From: UBA9732 sp963606545 | GTDB lineage: Bacteria > Spirochaetota > Spirochaetia > Sphaerochaetales > Sphaerochaetaceae | Length of the DNA: 29,760 nt | Direction: 5' to 3' | Assembly (NCBI GenBank): GCA_963606545.1 | Contig: CAVCYP010000020.1 | Span: 1 to 29,760 of the forward strand | Shown here: positions 15,878 through 23,974 of the stretch, piece after piece | Layout of the letters: every line of letters starts with the position of its first letter | How positions within the stretch are numbered: position 1 is the first letter of the stretch | The notes under the pieces: generated by a model | Told to the model about the DNA's origin: nothing | Database searches by the model: none | The model's input: only the letters and a program-made list of their open reading frames with translations | Position numbers and translations under genes: made by a program

Positions 15878-16369
15878 ATGACACGTGGCGAAAAAGCAAA
15901 AGAAAACTTCTTAAAGGGCTACAACTGCACCCAATCTGTCTTATTGGCCTTTGAGGACGTCATTGCAACAGACAAACTGCAATTCCTTTTGTCCACCACC
16001 AGCTGCTTTGGCGGCGGAATGGGACGCCTACGCGAAGTTTGTGGCACCGTCAGCGGCATGTTTCTTGTCTGCTCGTACTTCTTTGGCTACTCCGGCCCCG
16101 CGGAAAACGCAAAAAAACCCATCCTCTACACCCACATCCAAGAACTGGCCCGCCGCTTTGAAGCGCAAGCCGGCTCCATTGTCTGCCGCGAACTCCTCCA
16201 CCTGGACCACAAGCGCGACACCCCCATGCCCGATGCTCGCGACCACTCCTATTACACCAAGCGCCCCTGTCCCGATCTTTGCCAGCTGGCAGCTGAAACT
16301 GTTGAAGCCTTTCTTGCAGAACAAGGGGTAATTACATCAAAAATAGCGCAAAATGACAGAAGTTTTTAG
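15878..16369 (+). CDS. C_GCAxxG_C_C family protein
   Basis: Protein of 163 aa. It contains GYNCTQSVLLAF near the N-terminus, then SCFGGGMGRLREVCGTVSG, and later conserved cysteines (VCRELL, RPCPDLC), the pattern of the C_GCAxxG_C_C family. Here the central signature reads VCGTVSG in place of CGAxxG. Family members are small, Cys-rich, probably redox or metal-related proteins of unsettled function; some are selenoproteins, but this one uses Cys codons only. GGAGG lies eight bases before the ATG. The middle of the gene uses C-ending codons strongly. Confidence 0.85.
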   Translation: MTRGEKAKENFLKGYNCTQSVLLAFEDVIATDKLQFLLSTTSCFGGGMGRLREVCGTVSGMFLVCSYFFGYSGPAENAKKPILYTHIQELARRFEAQAGSIVCRELLHLDHKRDTPMPDARDHSYYTKRPCPDLCQLAAETVEAFLAEQGVITSKIAQNDRSF

Positions 16370-16437
16370 TTTTGCGACGGTTAGTGTCGCAAAACCCCAA
16401 AAAAACTAGAATTTTGCGACAGTTTTGCTGCAAAAAA
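16369..16437. repeat. inverted repeats after the C_GCAxxG_C_C gene
   Basis: GTTTTGCGAC (16369-16378) and GTCGCAAAAC (16386-16395) form a 10-bp stem with a 7-nt loop, starting on the last base of the stop codon. TTTTGCGAC recurs near 16412 followed by GCAAAA, giving a second weaker hairpin. It may end the transcript, but there is no T-run after the stem. Confidence 0.55.
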
Positions 16438-16451
16438 AATTTAAGAAGTAC

Positions 16452-16480
16452 TTGCCAACAGCTTTCAATCTCAATATATT
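16452..16480 (+). promoter_or_regulatory. promoter of the marR-ABC operon
   Basis: TTGCCA (16452-16457), 17 bp, TATATT (16475-16480). The first palindromic operator starts directly after the -10, over the expected transcription start. Confidence 0.6.
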
Positions 16481-16538
16481 TGTAGCGTGCTACAGAATAA
16501 ATGTAGCATGCTACACTTTTTAAACGTAGCATGGAGTA
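16481..16538 (+). promoter_or_regulatory. MarR-type operator cluster
   Basis: TGTAGCATGCTACA (16502-16515) is a perfect 14-bp palindrome. TGTAGCGTGCTACA (16481-16494) is the same with one change, 21 bp away (two helical turns). A degenerate third copy, CGTAGCATGGAGTA (16525-16538), covers the ribosome site. They lie upstream of the MarR gene, so autoregulation is likely. Confidence 0.8.
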
Positions 16539-16541
16539 AAA

Positions 16542-16982
16542 ATGAGTGGAAATTGCACTTTGTGTGATAGAAAAGTTGGCTATCTTCTAAAGCTGGTTAA
16601 TGACAAGCTTAGAACAAAGGCTGATGCTAATTTAGTAGAACATGGACTTACTCTTTCACAGAGTAGAATCCTGAGATTCCTTGGTCAAAAAGGTGGCTGT
16701 GCAACGCAGAAGGAGATTGAGGACCATTTGGGGGTTTCTCATCCCACCGTTGTGGGGCTGATTGCTAGGCTGAAGGAGAAGGACTTTGTGCAATGCACAA
16801 TGGATCAGAAAGATAGGCGTAACAGAATCATAACAACAACAGAGAAGGCTGTTGCTTTAGAAAAAGAGATGTGTGCCATGATTGATGCCAACGAGCAGAA
16901 GATGCTCAGCAGTCTGTCAGATCAGCAGATTATGATTCTAAAGAGTGCGCTGGAAACAATTTATAATAATTTGGGAGATTGA
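16542..16982 (+). CDS. MarR-family transcriptional regulator
   Basis: Protein of 146 aa with the MarR winged helix: QSRILRFLGQKGGCATQKEIE, the recognition helix HLGVSHPTVVGLIARL, and the wing KDRRNRIITTTEKA. An N-terminal CTLC pair could sense redox state or metal. It is followed after two bases by an ABC exporter gene pair, and an operator cluster precedes it. It most likely represses this operon and is released by a compound that the exporter removes. Confidence 0.93.
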   Translation: MSGNCTLCDRKVGYLLKLVNDKLRTKADANLVEHGLTLSQSRILRFLGQKGGCATQKEIEDHLGVSHPTVVGLIARLKEKDFVQCTMDQKDRRNRIITTTEKAVALEKEMCAMIDANEQKMLSSLSDQQIMILKSALETIYNNLGD

Positions 16983-16984
16983 TA

Positions 16985-18748
16985 ATGGGAAAAAAGAAAT
17001 CAGTGGTGAAGGTTTTGATGCAGAGCATAAGAGACAACAAGGCTGCATCTTTGTTTACCATTTTTTGCTCAATGATTGAGGTTTTGTTTGAGATTATCAT
17101 TCCAATATGCATGTCAATGTTGCTGGACAAGGGTATTGGCATGGGCAACATGGCTGCAGTTTGGAAATATGGTTTGGGCTTGCTGGTTTTGGCAATTTTA
17201 GCCATGACAACGGGAATCTTTTCTGCAAGATTTGGAGCAAAGGCCTCGGTTGGTTTTGCTGCTAATTTGAGAGAGGATATGTACAAGAATGTGCAGACCT
17301 TCTCTTTTTCTAATATAGATAAGTTCTCCACTTCCTCAATTGTCACAAGACTTACCACAGATGTTACTAACATTCAGAATGCCTACCAGATGATTATCAG
17401 GATTGCGGTCAGGTCTCCTGCTATGTTGATTTTTGCTGTTATTGCTGCCTTCAAGGTGGATAGCGATATTTCAATGCTGTTCCTCTTTGCAATGCCGATT
17501 TTGTTCATTGCTTTGATGATTATTTCTAACGTGGTCCATCCTACCTTTGATAAGGTTTTTAGAACTTATGATAAGTTGAACAATATTGTTCAGGAAAATG
17601 TTAGAGGTATTAGAGTTGTTAAATCCTTCAATCAGGAAAAGCATGAAGAGGATAAGTTCCAAGAAGTTAGTACTTCAATTAAGGATAATTTCACAAAAGC
17701 TGAGAAGATAATTTCCTTGAACGGGCCTATTATGCAGTTCTGTATGTACACCTGTATGCTTTTAATCTCTTGGTTTGGAGCGCAAGCCATTATTGCTAGT
17801 GGCAACAATGCTGCTGCCGGGCTTACCACCGGAAGCCTGACGGCTTTGTTTACCTATGCTTCACAGATTCTGATGAGTTTGATGATGCTTTCTATGATTT
17901 TTACCATGATTGTGATTTCGCAGGCATCGGCTAGAAGAATTGTGGAGGTGTTGGAGGAAAAGAGCGATATCACGAATCCGGATGGAGCTATAGAGCAGGT
18001 GAAGGACGGGCGAATTGACTTTAATCACGTGGGGTTTGTGTATGCGTCTAAGGCGGACAAGAAGGTGCTGAGCGACGTGGACGTGCATATTCGCTCCGGG
18101 GAGACTGTGGGGATTATTGGCGGGACGGGCTCGTCTAAGTCGTCGTTGGTGCAGCTGATTCCGCGACTTTATGATGCAACGGAGGGTAGTGTTTGCGTTG
18201 GCGGCGTGGATGTGCGTAGGTATGATCTTGAGGCGCTGCGTAAGAGTGTTGCCATGGTGCTGCAGAAGAATGATTTGTTTTCTGGTACGCTGAAGGAGAA
18301 CTTGAAGTGGGGTAATCCAAATGCGACGGATGAGCAGATGGTGCAGGCGTGTAAGCTGGCTTGTGCGCACGAGTTTATTTCTGCTATGCCAAAGGGTTAC
18401 GATACTTATATAGAGCAGGGTGGCGTGAACGTGTCCGGTGGACAGAAGCAGCGTATTTGTATTGCTAGGGCGCTGTTGGCTCGGCCTAAGATTTTGATTT
18501 TGGATGACTCGACCAGTGCTGTGGATACGCATACGGATGCAAGCATTCAGAAGGCGCTTTCAAGCTTTATGCCGGAGACTACCAAAATTGTTATTGCACA
18601 GAGAATTAGCTCGGTTCAGAATGCGGACAGGATTATTGTTCTTGATGATGGAAAAATTAACGATATTGGTACGCATGAGGAGCTTTTGGAGCGCTGTAGC
18701 ATCTACAGAGAGGTTTACGAATCCCAGCTGAAGGGGGATAACAAATGA
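16985..18748 (+). CDS. ABC exporter half-transporter, non-catalytic-type subunit
   Basis: Protein of 587 aa: an N-terminal six-helix ABC transmembrane domain and a C-terminal nucleotide-binding domain. Walker A is GIIGGTGSSKSS, the signature is NVSGGQKQR, and Walker B is ILILDDSTSAVD, with Asp where the catalytic Glu should be. Such a degenerate site is typical of one half of heterodimeric exporters like TM287/288 or BmrCD. I chose ATG 16985 with GGGAG upstream; a TTG at 16979 is less likely. The stop overlaps the start of the partner gene (ATGA). It probably exports drugs, peptides or lipids; the substrate is not evident. The segment 18000-18540 uses G-ending codons unlike the rest. Confidence 0.93.
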   Translation: MGKKKSVVKVLMQSIRDNKAASLFTIFCSMIEVLFEIIIPICMSMLLDKGIGMGNMAAVWKYGLGLLVLAILAMTTGIFSARFGAKASVGFAANLREDMYKNVQTFSFSNIDKFSTSSIVTRLTTDVTNIQNAYQMIIRIAVRSPAMLIFAVIAAFKVDSDISMLFLFAMPILFIALMIISNVVHPTFDKVFRTYDKLNNIVQENVRGIRVVKSFNQEKHEEDKFQEVSTSIKDNFTKAEKIISLNGPIMQFCMYTCMLLISWFGAQAIIASGNNAAAGLTTGSLTALFTYASQILMSLMMLSMIFTMIVISQASARRIVEVLEEKSDITNPDGAIEQVKDGRIDFNHVGFVYASKADKKVLSDVDVHIRSGETVGIIGGTGSSKSSLVQLIPRLYDATEGSVCVGGVDVRRYDLEALRKSVAMVLQKNDLFSGTLKENLKWGNPNATDEQMVQACKLACAHEFISAMPKGYDTYIEQGGVNVSGGQKQRICIARALLARPKILILDDSTSAVDTHTDASIQKALSSFMPETTKIVIAQRISSVQNADRIIVLDDGKINDIGTHEELLERCSIYREVYESQLKGDNK

Positions 18749-20685
18749 AAGAGAAAGATAAGAATATGATAAAGAATATGCCAGGTGCTGGCATGCCGCC
18801 ACGTCCTAGGATGGACTTCTCAACTTTAAAGCGTCTGTTCTCCTATATGAAACCCTACAAGGGAACACTCATTGTTGTTTTGTTTTGCATCCTCATAAGT
18901 GCAATTACTAGTGCAGGCGCATCAATGTTCCTTCAAACCTTGATTGATTCCTACATTACGCCACTTTTGATGGTCCAAAACCCAGTGTTCACTGGACTTT
19001 TGAAGGCCTTAGCCGTGTTTGCGGTCATCTTTCTTGTTGGAATCATTGCTTCCTATGCCTATTCCAGACTCATGGTCAACGTGGCTCAAGGCACCCTTAA
19101 GAGCATAAGAGACGACATGTTCAACAAGATGCAGAGCCTGCCAATTAGCTTCTTTGATACTCATACTCACGGCGAAATCATGAGTCTTTACACCAACGAT
19201 TCAGATACCTTGAGACAAATGATTACCCAGTCAATGGGGCAATTAATTTCCTCTGCCTTTACTATCGTGACAGTTTTCTTCTGCATGTTATATCAGAGCG
19301 TTTGGCTTACTTTAGTGGTCTGCTTCATTGTCTTTGTTGTAATGCGCCTCATTAGAGTTTTCATTTCCAAGATTGGCAAATTCTCAATTGCCCAGCAGAC
19401 CTCGCTTGCAAAACTTAACGGCTACGTGGAAGAAATGGTCAACGGTCAGAAAGTCATCAAAGTCTTCTGCCACGAGGACAAAAACTACGAAGGTCTAGAA
19501 GAAAGAAACCGAGAGTGGGCCAAGAACGCCTTCCTCACCACCAGCATGGCCAACACCATGATGCCAATGATGAACTCTGTGGGTTATATCTGCTACGTAT
19601 TTATAGCTATTATAGGAGGTTACATGGCAGTAAGCGCAACGTCAAACCTAACCCTATTAGGCTTCAACACGCTCACGCTAGGCACCATTGCCTCCTTCCT
19701 GACCCTCTCCAGAAACTTCATCAACCCAATCTCGCAGATTTCCAACCAGTTCAACTCCATAGTCATGGCCCTTGCCGGCGCCTCCAGAATTTTTGCCTTC
19801 ATGGACGAAAAACCTGAAGTGGACAACGGCTACGTCACACTGGTCAACGCCAAAGAAAACGAGGACGGCAGCCTCACTGAAACCACTGAGCACACCGGTC
19901 TCTGGGCTTGGAAACACCCCCACACAGACGGCACTCTCACCTACACCAAACTGGAAGGTCGCATAGTCTTTGACCACGTAGACTTCAGTTACGTCCCGGG
20001 CAAAGAAATCCTCCACGACATCACCTTGTACGCCGAACCTGGCCAGAAAATAGCGTTTGTAGGCGCCACCGGAGCCGGTAAAACCACTATCACCAACCTC
20101 ATCAACCGCTTCTACGACATTGCAGACGGCAAAATCCGCTACGACGGCATCAACATCAACAAAATCAAAAAAGCCGATCTCCGCCGCAGCCTAGGCATAG
20201 TCCTCCAAGACGTTAACCTCTTCACGGGCACCGTCATGGAAAATATCCGCTACGGCAACCCCAACGCCACGGACCAAGACTGCATAGCCGCCGCCAAGCT
20301 CTCCAATGCCGATAACTTCATACGTATGCTCCCAGAGGGCTACAACACAGTTCTTAAAGGCGATGGCAGTGGCCTTTCTCAAGGCCAGAGACAACTTCTT
20401 TCCATTGCACGTGCTGCCGTATCTAATCCACCAGTCATGATATTGGATGAAGCTACCTCCTCAATTGATACCCGTACTGAGGCCTTGGTACAAAGTGGCA
20501 TGGATAGGCTCATGAATGGCAGAACAGTATTTGTAATTGCCCACAGACTTTCAACTGTTCAAAATTCAGATGTCATCATGGTCCTAGACCATGGCCGCAT
20601 CATAGAGCGAGGCAACCACGAGAAGCTCATTGCAGAAAATGGAGTCTATCATGACCTCTACATGGGCTCCTTTGAGCTGGAATAG
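18745..20685 (+). CDS. ABC exporter half-transporter, catalytic-type subunit
   Basis: Protein of 646 aa and partner of the preceding gene. It has a six-helix membrane domain, then a nucleotide-binding domain with a canonical Walker A GATGAGKTT and Walker B VMILDEATSSID with the catalytic Glu. Its signature is GLSQGQRQ, which departs from LSGGQ. The pair therefore has one full and one degenerate ATP site. A roughly 40-residue insertion before the nucleotide-binding domain (NEDGSLTETTEHTGLWAWKH) is seen in relatives. It starts by a 4-bp overlap, implying coupled, equimolar synthesis. Codons from about 19420 to 20350 are heavily C-ending, then revert. Confidence 0.93.
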   Translation: MKEKDKNMIKNMPGAGMPPRPRMDFSTLKRLFSYMKPYKGTLIVVLFCILISAITSAGASMFLQTLIDSYITPLLMVQNPVFTGLLKALAVFAVIFLVGIIASYAYSRLMVNVAQGTLKSIRDDMFNKMQSLPISFFDTHTHGEIMSLYTNDSDTLRQMITQSMGQLISSAFTIVTVFFCMLYQSVWLTLVVCFIVFVVMRLIRVFISKIGKFSIAQQTSLAKLNGYVEEMVNGQKVIKVFCHEDKNYEGLEERNREWAKNAFLTTSMANTMMPMMNSVGYICYVFIAIIGGYMAVSATSNLTLLGFNTLTLGTIASFLTLSRNFINPISQISNQFNSIVMALAGASRIFAFMDEKPEVDNGYVTLVNAKENEDGSLTETTEHTGLWAWKHPHTDGTLTYTKLEGRIVFDHVDFSYVPGKEILHDITLYAEPGQKIAFVGATGAGKTTITNLINRFYDIADGKIRYDGININKIKKADLRRSLGIVLQDVNLFTGTVMENIRYGNPNATDQDCIAAAKLSNADNFIRMLPEGYNTVLKGDGSGLSQGQRQLLSIARAAVSNPPVMILDEATSSIDTRTEALVQSGMDRLMNGRTVFVIAHRLSTVQNSDVIMVLDHGRIIERGNHEKLIAENGVYHDLYMGSFELE

Positions 20686-20710
20686 TTTTTAGGCTTCTTT
20701 TGTGTGTTAA

Positions 20711-20792
20711 TTTTCCCGAGAAAACCACAATAAATCACTTTTCTCGGGAAATTTTCCCGAGAAAAGCCAAATTTTGCCATTTTCTCGGGAAA
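20711..20792. repeat. duplicated CCCGAG hairpin unit
   Basis: Four copies of TTTTCCCGAGAAAA or its reverse complement lie at 20711-20724, 20739-20751, 20752-20765 and 20780-20792. They form two hairpin units with a 41-bp offset and 14-nt loops of different sequence. The middle two copies also form a near-perfect palindrome (14-base arms at 20738-20751 and 20753-20766, one central base). It could be a terminator for the ABC operon, a protein-binding array, or a mobile repeat. Confidence 0.85.
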
Positions 20793-20856
20793 TAGTAAAA
20801 AAATAAACTTGCCTCTTGGTGATTTACATGCAACATTTGAGTTACAGGAGACAGTA

Positions 20857-21666
20857 ATGCAGGAGCAAATCAAGAAATTAATTGAAATTTCTAAGTACTC
20901 AAACTATGTGATGCAACAAATTGAGAAAAGACAAGCTTCTGCAATTGAGGGGTCTCTTGCAATAGTAAAAAAACATGGGAAGGTGAATTTTTACCTATAC
21001 AAGGATGGTGAAACATCCGCTAAGTATCTCAATCATACTAAAATGCAGGAGATTGCTGCTCTTGCGCAAAAAAGGTATGACAAACAGGTTTATGCTGCAA
21101 TAAAAACAAGAAAAGAGGCCATAGATAAATCTATAGAGGTTTTGAAAAAGGCAGAAGAAAAATTCAATTTAGACAAAATTTATGATGATTTTCCAACAGA
21201 ACTCAAAGCATTGATTACTCCTGTCCAAAGCTTTGATGTAGAGTATTGCAAAGAGTGGCAGGCTATGAGGCTTAAGAAATCGCCATGGCCGGTGAATACT
21301 AATTTTAGGACAAAGAAAGGAGAGTTGGTGCGCTCAAAGAGTGAGCTGATTATTGCAAATAAGCTTTTTGATGCGGGGATTCCTTATCATTATGAGGTGG
21401 CCTTTTATGCAGATAATCAAAGATGTTTTTATCCGGATTTTTATGTGTTAAACCCATATAATAAAAAAGAATATTACTGGGAACATTTTGGAAAGATGGG
21501 GGAAGCTGATTATAGAAATGATACTTTTGAAAAGCTTGAGGTGTATGCAAAATATGGGATCTTCCAAGGGGTTAATTTGATTGCAACGTTTGAGAGTGCA
21601 GAATATAGTCTGAATACTTATTTTCTAGATATACTTATTGAGAAGTTCTTTAAGCAGTCTAGTTGA
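20857..21666 (+). CDS. PD-(D/E)XK-like nuclease-domain protein
   Basis: Protein of 269 aa. The C-terminal half carries RSKSELIIANKLFDAGIPY, then CFYPDFYVLNP, then YYWEHFGKM and a conserved Lys in TFEKLEVYAKYG. This spacing of Glu, Pro-Asp and Glu matches a PD-(D/E)XK-type fold that I recall as common in uncharacterised Firmicutes proteins. The N-terminal half is helical and Lys-rich, with a probable coiled coil. The ATG at 20857 has CAGGAG upstream; the frame is open back to 20809. It appears to stand alone. It could process DNA or RNA; the target is unknown. Confidence 0.72.
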   Translation: MQEQIKKLIEISKYSNYVMQQIEKRQASAIEGSLAIVKKHGKVNFYLYKDGETSAKYLNHTKMQEIAALAQKRYDKQVYAAIKTRKEAIDKSIEVLKKAEEKFNLDKIYDDFPTELKALITPVQSFDVEYCKEWQAMRLKKSPWPVNTNFRTKKGELVRSKSELIIANKLFDAGIPYHYEVAFYADNQRCFYPDFYVLNPYNKKEYYWEHFGKMGEADYRNDTFEKLEVYAKYGIFQGVNLIATFESAEYSLNTYFLDILIEKFFKQSS

Positions 21667-21668
21667 AG

Positions 21669-21698
21669 TTTATGCAATAAGGTTGCTTTTTTATGCAA
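21669..21698 (+). promoter_or_regulatory. possible ArgR autoregulatory site
   Basis: TTTATGCAA occurs at 21669-21677 and 21690-21698, a 21-bp period that equals the usual spacing of paired ARG boxes. A candidate promoter, TTGCTT (21683-21688) with TATCCT (21707-21712), overlaps it. The binding protein is inferred from the adjacent argR. Confidence 0.45.
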
Positions 21699-21745
21699 GT
21701 TCGTTGTATCCTTAACAACGGTCAAACCACTAAATGGGAGAAAAT

Positions 21746-22219
21746 ATGAAGCAGCGTTACGGCAGACTTACTGCTATTAAAGAATTAATAAAGAAAAATA
21801 AGATTGATAACCAAGATACACTACTAAACCTACTCAAAGAGGATGGCTTTGATGTTACTCAGGCCACTCTTTCAAGAGACCTTAAGGCCCTTAAAGTTGG
21901 AAAGATTTCAGATGGTTGGAGTGGCTATTACTATTCTCTTCCAGAGCATGATTTAATTGCTGAATCTGAAAAGAGTTATATTCAAGATGTTAGACGGGGT
22001 GTTGTTTCCATAGAGTTTAGCGGAAACGTTGGTGTTGTAAAAACCAGAAGCGGCCATGCAAATAGCGTAGCTTTGGCGCTTGAGACGCTCAGCCTACCAG
22101 AAATTCTTGGAACTCTTGCTGGTGATGACACTGTCTTAATTGTTCTCAGAGAAGGGGTTACAAAAGAAGATCTTCTTGAGAGCTTTAAGTCTAGAATCCC
22201 AGAAACAGACGAAGACTAA
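21746..22219 (+). CDS. argR: arginine repressor ArgR
   Basis: Protein of 157 aa. The N-terminal winged helix has the ArgR signature VTQATLSRDLKALKV. The C-terminal oligomerisation and arginine-binding domain has GHANSVALALE and EILGTLAGDDTVLIVLR, where the Asp pair contacts arginine. ATG 21746 follows GGGAG; an ATG at 21734 lies before the ribosome site and is less likely. No arginine biosynthesis or degradation gene lies next to it, so its targets are elsewhere. The end is convergent with the Omp85-like gene, 15 bp away. Confidence 0.95.
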   Translation: MKQRYGRLTAIKELIKKNKIDNQDTLLNLLKEDGFDVTQATLSRDLKALKVGKISDGWSGYYYSLPEHDLIAESEKSYIQDVRRGVVSIEFSGNVGVVKTRSGHANSVALALETLSLPEILGTLAGDDTVLIVLREGVTKEDLLESFKSRIPETDED

Positions 22220-22234
22220 GAAGAATAAACCTCT

Positions 22235-23863
22235 CTAATAGAACAAATTCAAGCCAAAGAAAAGTTCGTATTCTAACTTCTCAGTGTTAAAGGTTTCAGT
22301 ATTAAAGCCAAGCGATATCCTTAGGGGGTAGTTTGCAACATTGTTCAGGACTCCAATTGCTTCTATTCCAACGGTACAAAGCCAATGAGAGCCAGCACCA
22401 GCATTAGCACTAGAAAACTTTGCAAGATAGGCAACGTCTGCAAAAGGCGATAAATAAAGGCTTGCCCAAGAACCAAGAGCTAAAACCTTGGTTTTTATGT
22501 CAAAATTTGCAATAAGAATTGTATTCCAAAGGTCTTTAATGTATTCATTGTTGTCTAGGATTCCACGTAAATAGGTTGTTGGCAAAACACGACTTGCGTT
22601 TTCGTTATCGTCAGAAGTTAGATTGTTAACCACATTCATCGATATAATTCCAGAAATTCTCATAGAAGGATTTAGCCATAAATTGGCATAAGGAAATAGT
22701 TTGAAGGAGAGGGTTGCGTACTGTGAAGTGGTTTCTGTTAAGTCCTCAAGGGGCATGGCTTTGTAGACGGAAAGGGAGAAGGAATCCCCTTTTCTGAAGT
22801 CTTGGTTGCCATTAATGTCTTTGTTTAATGCAGAGCGAATTACAGTAGCAGAGACGGTAATAAGCTTGTTGGGTTTAGAGGTGAAGGCATTAATGATGGC
22901 TATGGTAGGGGTGAACGTGAAGCCATAGGAGAGATTAAAGGGGACGGAAAAGCTTTCTTTCATGGTGACGTCAACAGAGCTTTGGGTTTTGGATTTGTTG
23001 GTGGTATAAACCTCTAGGTTTAGAAGCGCCGGTGTATCTTTAATCTTTATTCCGTAATAAGTAAGAAGGTTGTTGGTTGTAATTTCTTGGCTACGGTGGT
23101 AGTAGTTAAAGCCTTGGGTGAAGGTGAAGCCTCCTAGGCTCTGAACAAGATTTCTAAATGTGGCCAGATAGGAAAACAATTCCACGCCAAACTTGCCATT
23201 TTCTGCGTGATTGAGTTTTACAGTTGTTTTAAAATCGAGGGTTTCCACGTCTCCAATCTGTAAATCGTAAAGGTGGGTGTTGAAATTTAGTGAGAGCTTG
23301 TTCGTTAATCCTTCATACAAAAAGGTCAGCGAGCAGTCCAAATGAAAGTCTGAAATAGGGAACCTGTCCAAGAAAAATTCTAGCGCATAGTTTGCATTTT
23401 CAAAGGTCTTATCTTTTTGCTCAAAAGTAAATTGCGAGAAAAAGTGCGCTAACTTGCCTACAAAATTCTCTGAAGCTACTCCCACGCCCAAGGAGGCCCC
23501 GGTGTTGGAATCGTATTTGGGCACGGGGAACACTACAATTGGGGTTTTATCGTTGATTTTAAAGACGGCGGTGTAATGTTTTTCATCGCTCGTGTCGCTT
23601 GCACTGAACTTCTCCACTACAGCGCTACTGGTTTTGTTAAAGATATTCCAGTTTGCAATTTCTTGCTCTTTGCTTGTCACAAAGTTTTCTAGCGCCTCAT
23701 AGCTTTCAAAAGAAAGATTATCCTCAAGCTCAAGTTTGGAGTAAACCACCGATGCATCTGTATTGCCATCAAAAATAAACTCATAATTATCTATTATATA
23801 AGTAGTTGCAAATGCAAAAGAGGCAAGGGCTAGTAAAAGAACAGCAAAAATAAGGCGTTTCAT
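22235..23863 (-). CDS. Omp85/BamA-like outer-membrane protein with one POTRA-like domain
   Basis: Protein of 542 aa. It begins with a signal peptide (MKRLIFAVLLLALASFAFA). Residues about 22-105 look like a POTRA repeat (YEFIFDGNTDASVVYSKLEL, FESYEALENFV, ANWNIFNKTSSAV). Then FPVPKYDSNTGASLGVGV marks the entry to a beta-barrel region, with alternating strands to a C-terminal FFGLNLFY ending in an aromatic residue, as in outer-membrane barrels. It is shorter than BamA, which has more POTRA domains, so it is probably an accessory Omp85 relative or a spirochaete-specific barrel and not the essential BamA. The role (transport, lipid or protein insertion) is not certain. It diverges from pgi. Confidence 0.7.
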   Translation of the reverse strand: MKRLIFAVLLLALASFAFATTYIIDNYEFIFDGNTDASVVYSKLELEDNLSFESYEALENFVTSKEQEIANWNIFNKTSSAVVEKFSASDTSDEKHYTAVFKINDKTPIVVFPVPKYDSNTGASLGVGVASENFVGKLAHFFSQFTFEQKDKTFENANYALEFFLDRFPISDFHLDCSLTFLYEGLTNKLSLNFNTHLYDLQIGDVETLDFKTTVKLNHAENGKFGVELFSYLATFRNLVQSLGGFTFTQGFNYYHRSQEITTNNLLTYYGIKIKDTPALLNLEVYTTNKSKTQSSVDVTMKESFSVPFNLSYGFTFTPTIAIINAFTSKPNKLITVSATVIRSALNKDINGNQDFRKGDSFSLSVYKAMPLEDLTETTSQYATLSFKLFPYANLWLNPSMRISGIISMNVVNNLTSDDNENASRVLPTTYLRGILDNNEYIKDLWNTILIANFDIKTKVLALGSWASLYLSPFADVAYLAKFSSANAGAGSHWLCTVGIEAIGVLNNVANYPLRISLGFNTETFNTEKLEYELFFGLNLFY

Positions 23864-23914
23864 TGGAAAATTAGTTTATGTTTCTAATGGTAAATATTCA
23901 ATAGAGGTTAACTG

Positions 23915-23944
23915 TTGTTTTATAGAGGCTTTTAGGGATATAAT
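23915..23944 (+). promoter_or_regulatory. promoter of pgi
   Basis: TTGTTT (23915-23920), 18 bp, perfect TATAAT (23939-23944). ATAGAGG occurs at 23901 and 23922, 21 bp apart, flanking the -35. Confidence 0.65.
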
Positions 23945-23974
23945 TATTAATCTCTATAAGGAGTGTCTTGTTAT

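Noticed and set aside
15878..16369. selenocysteine in the C_GCAxxG_C_C protein
   Set aside because: No in-frame TGA occurs before the stop; conserved positions are coded as Cys.
17861..18532. 223-aa minus-strand open frame
   Set aside because: It is antisense to the ABC nucleotide-binding domain. Its His/Arg/Leu-rich product is typical of a shadow frame in a G-rich block.
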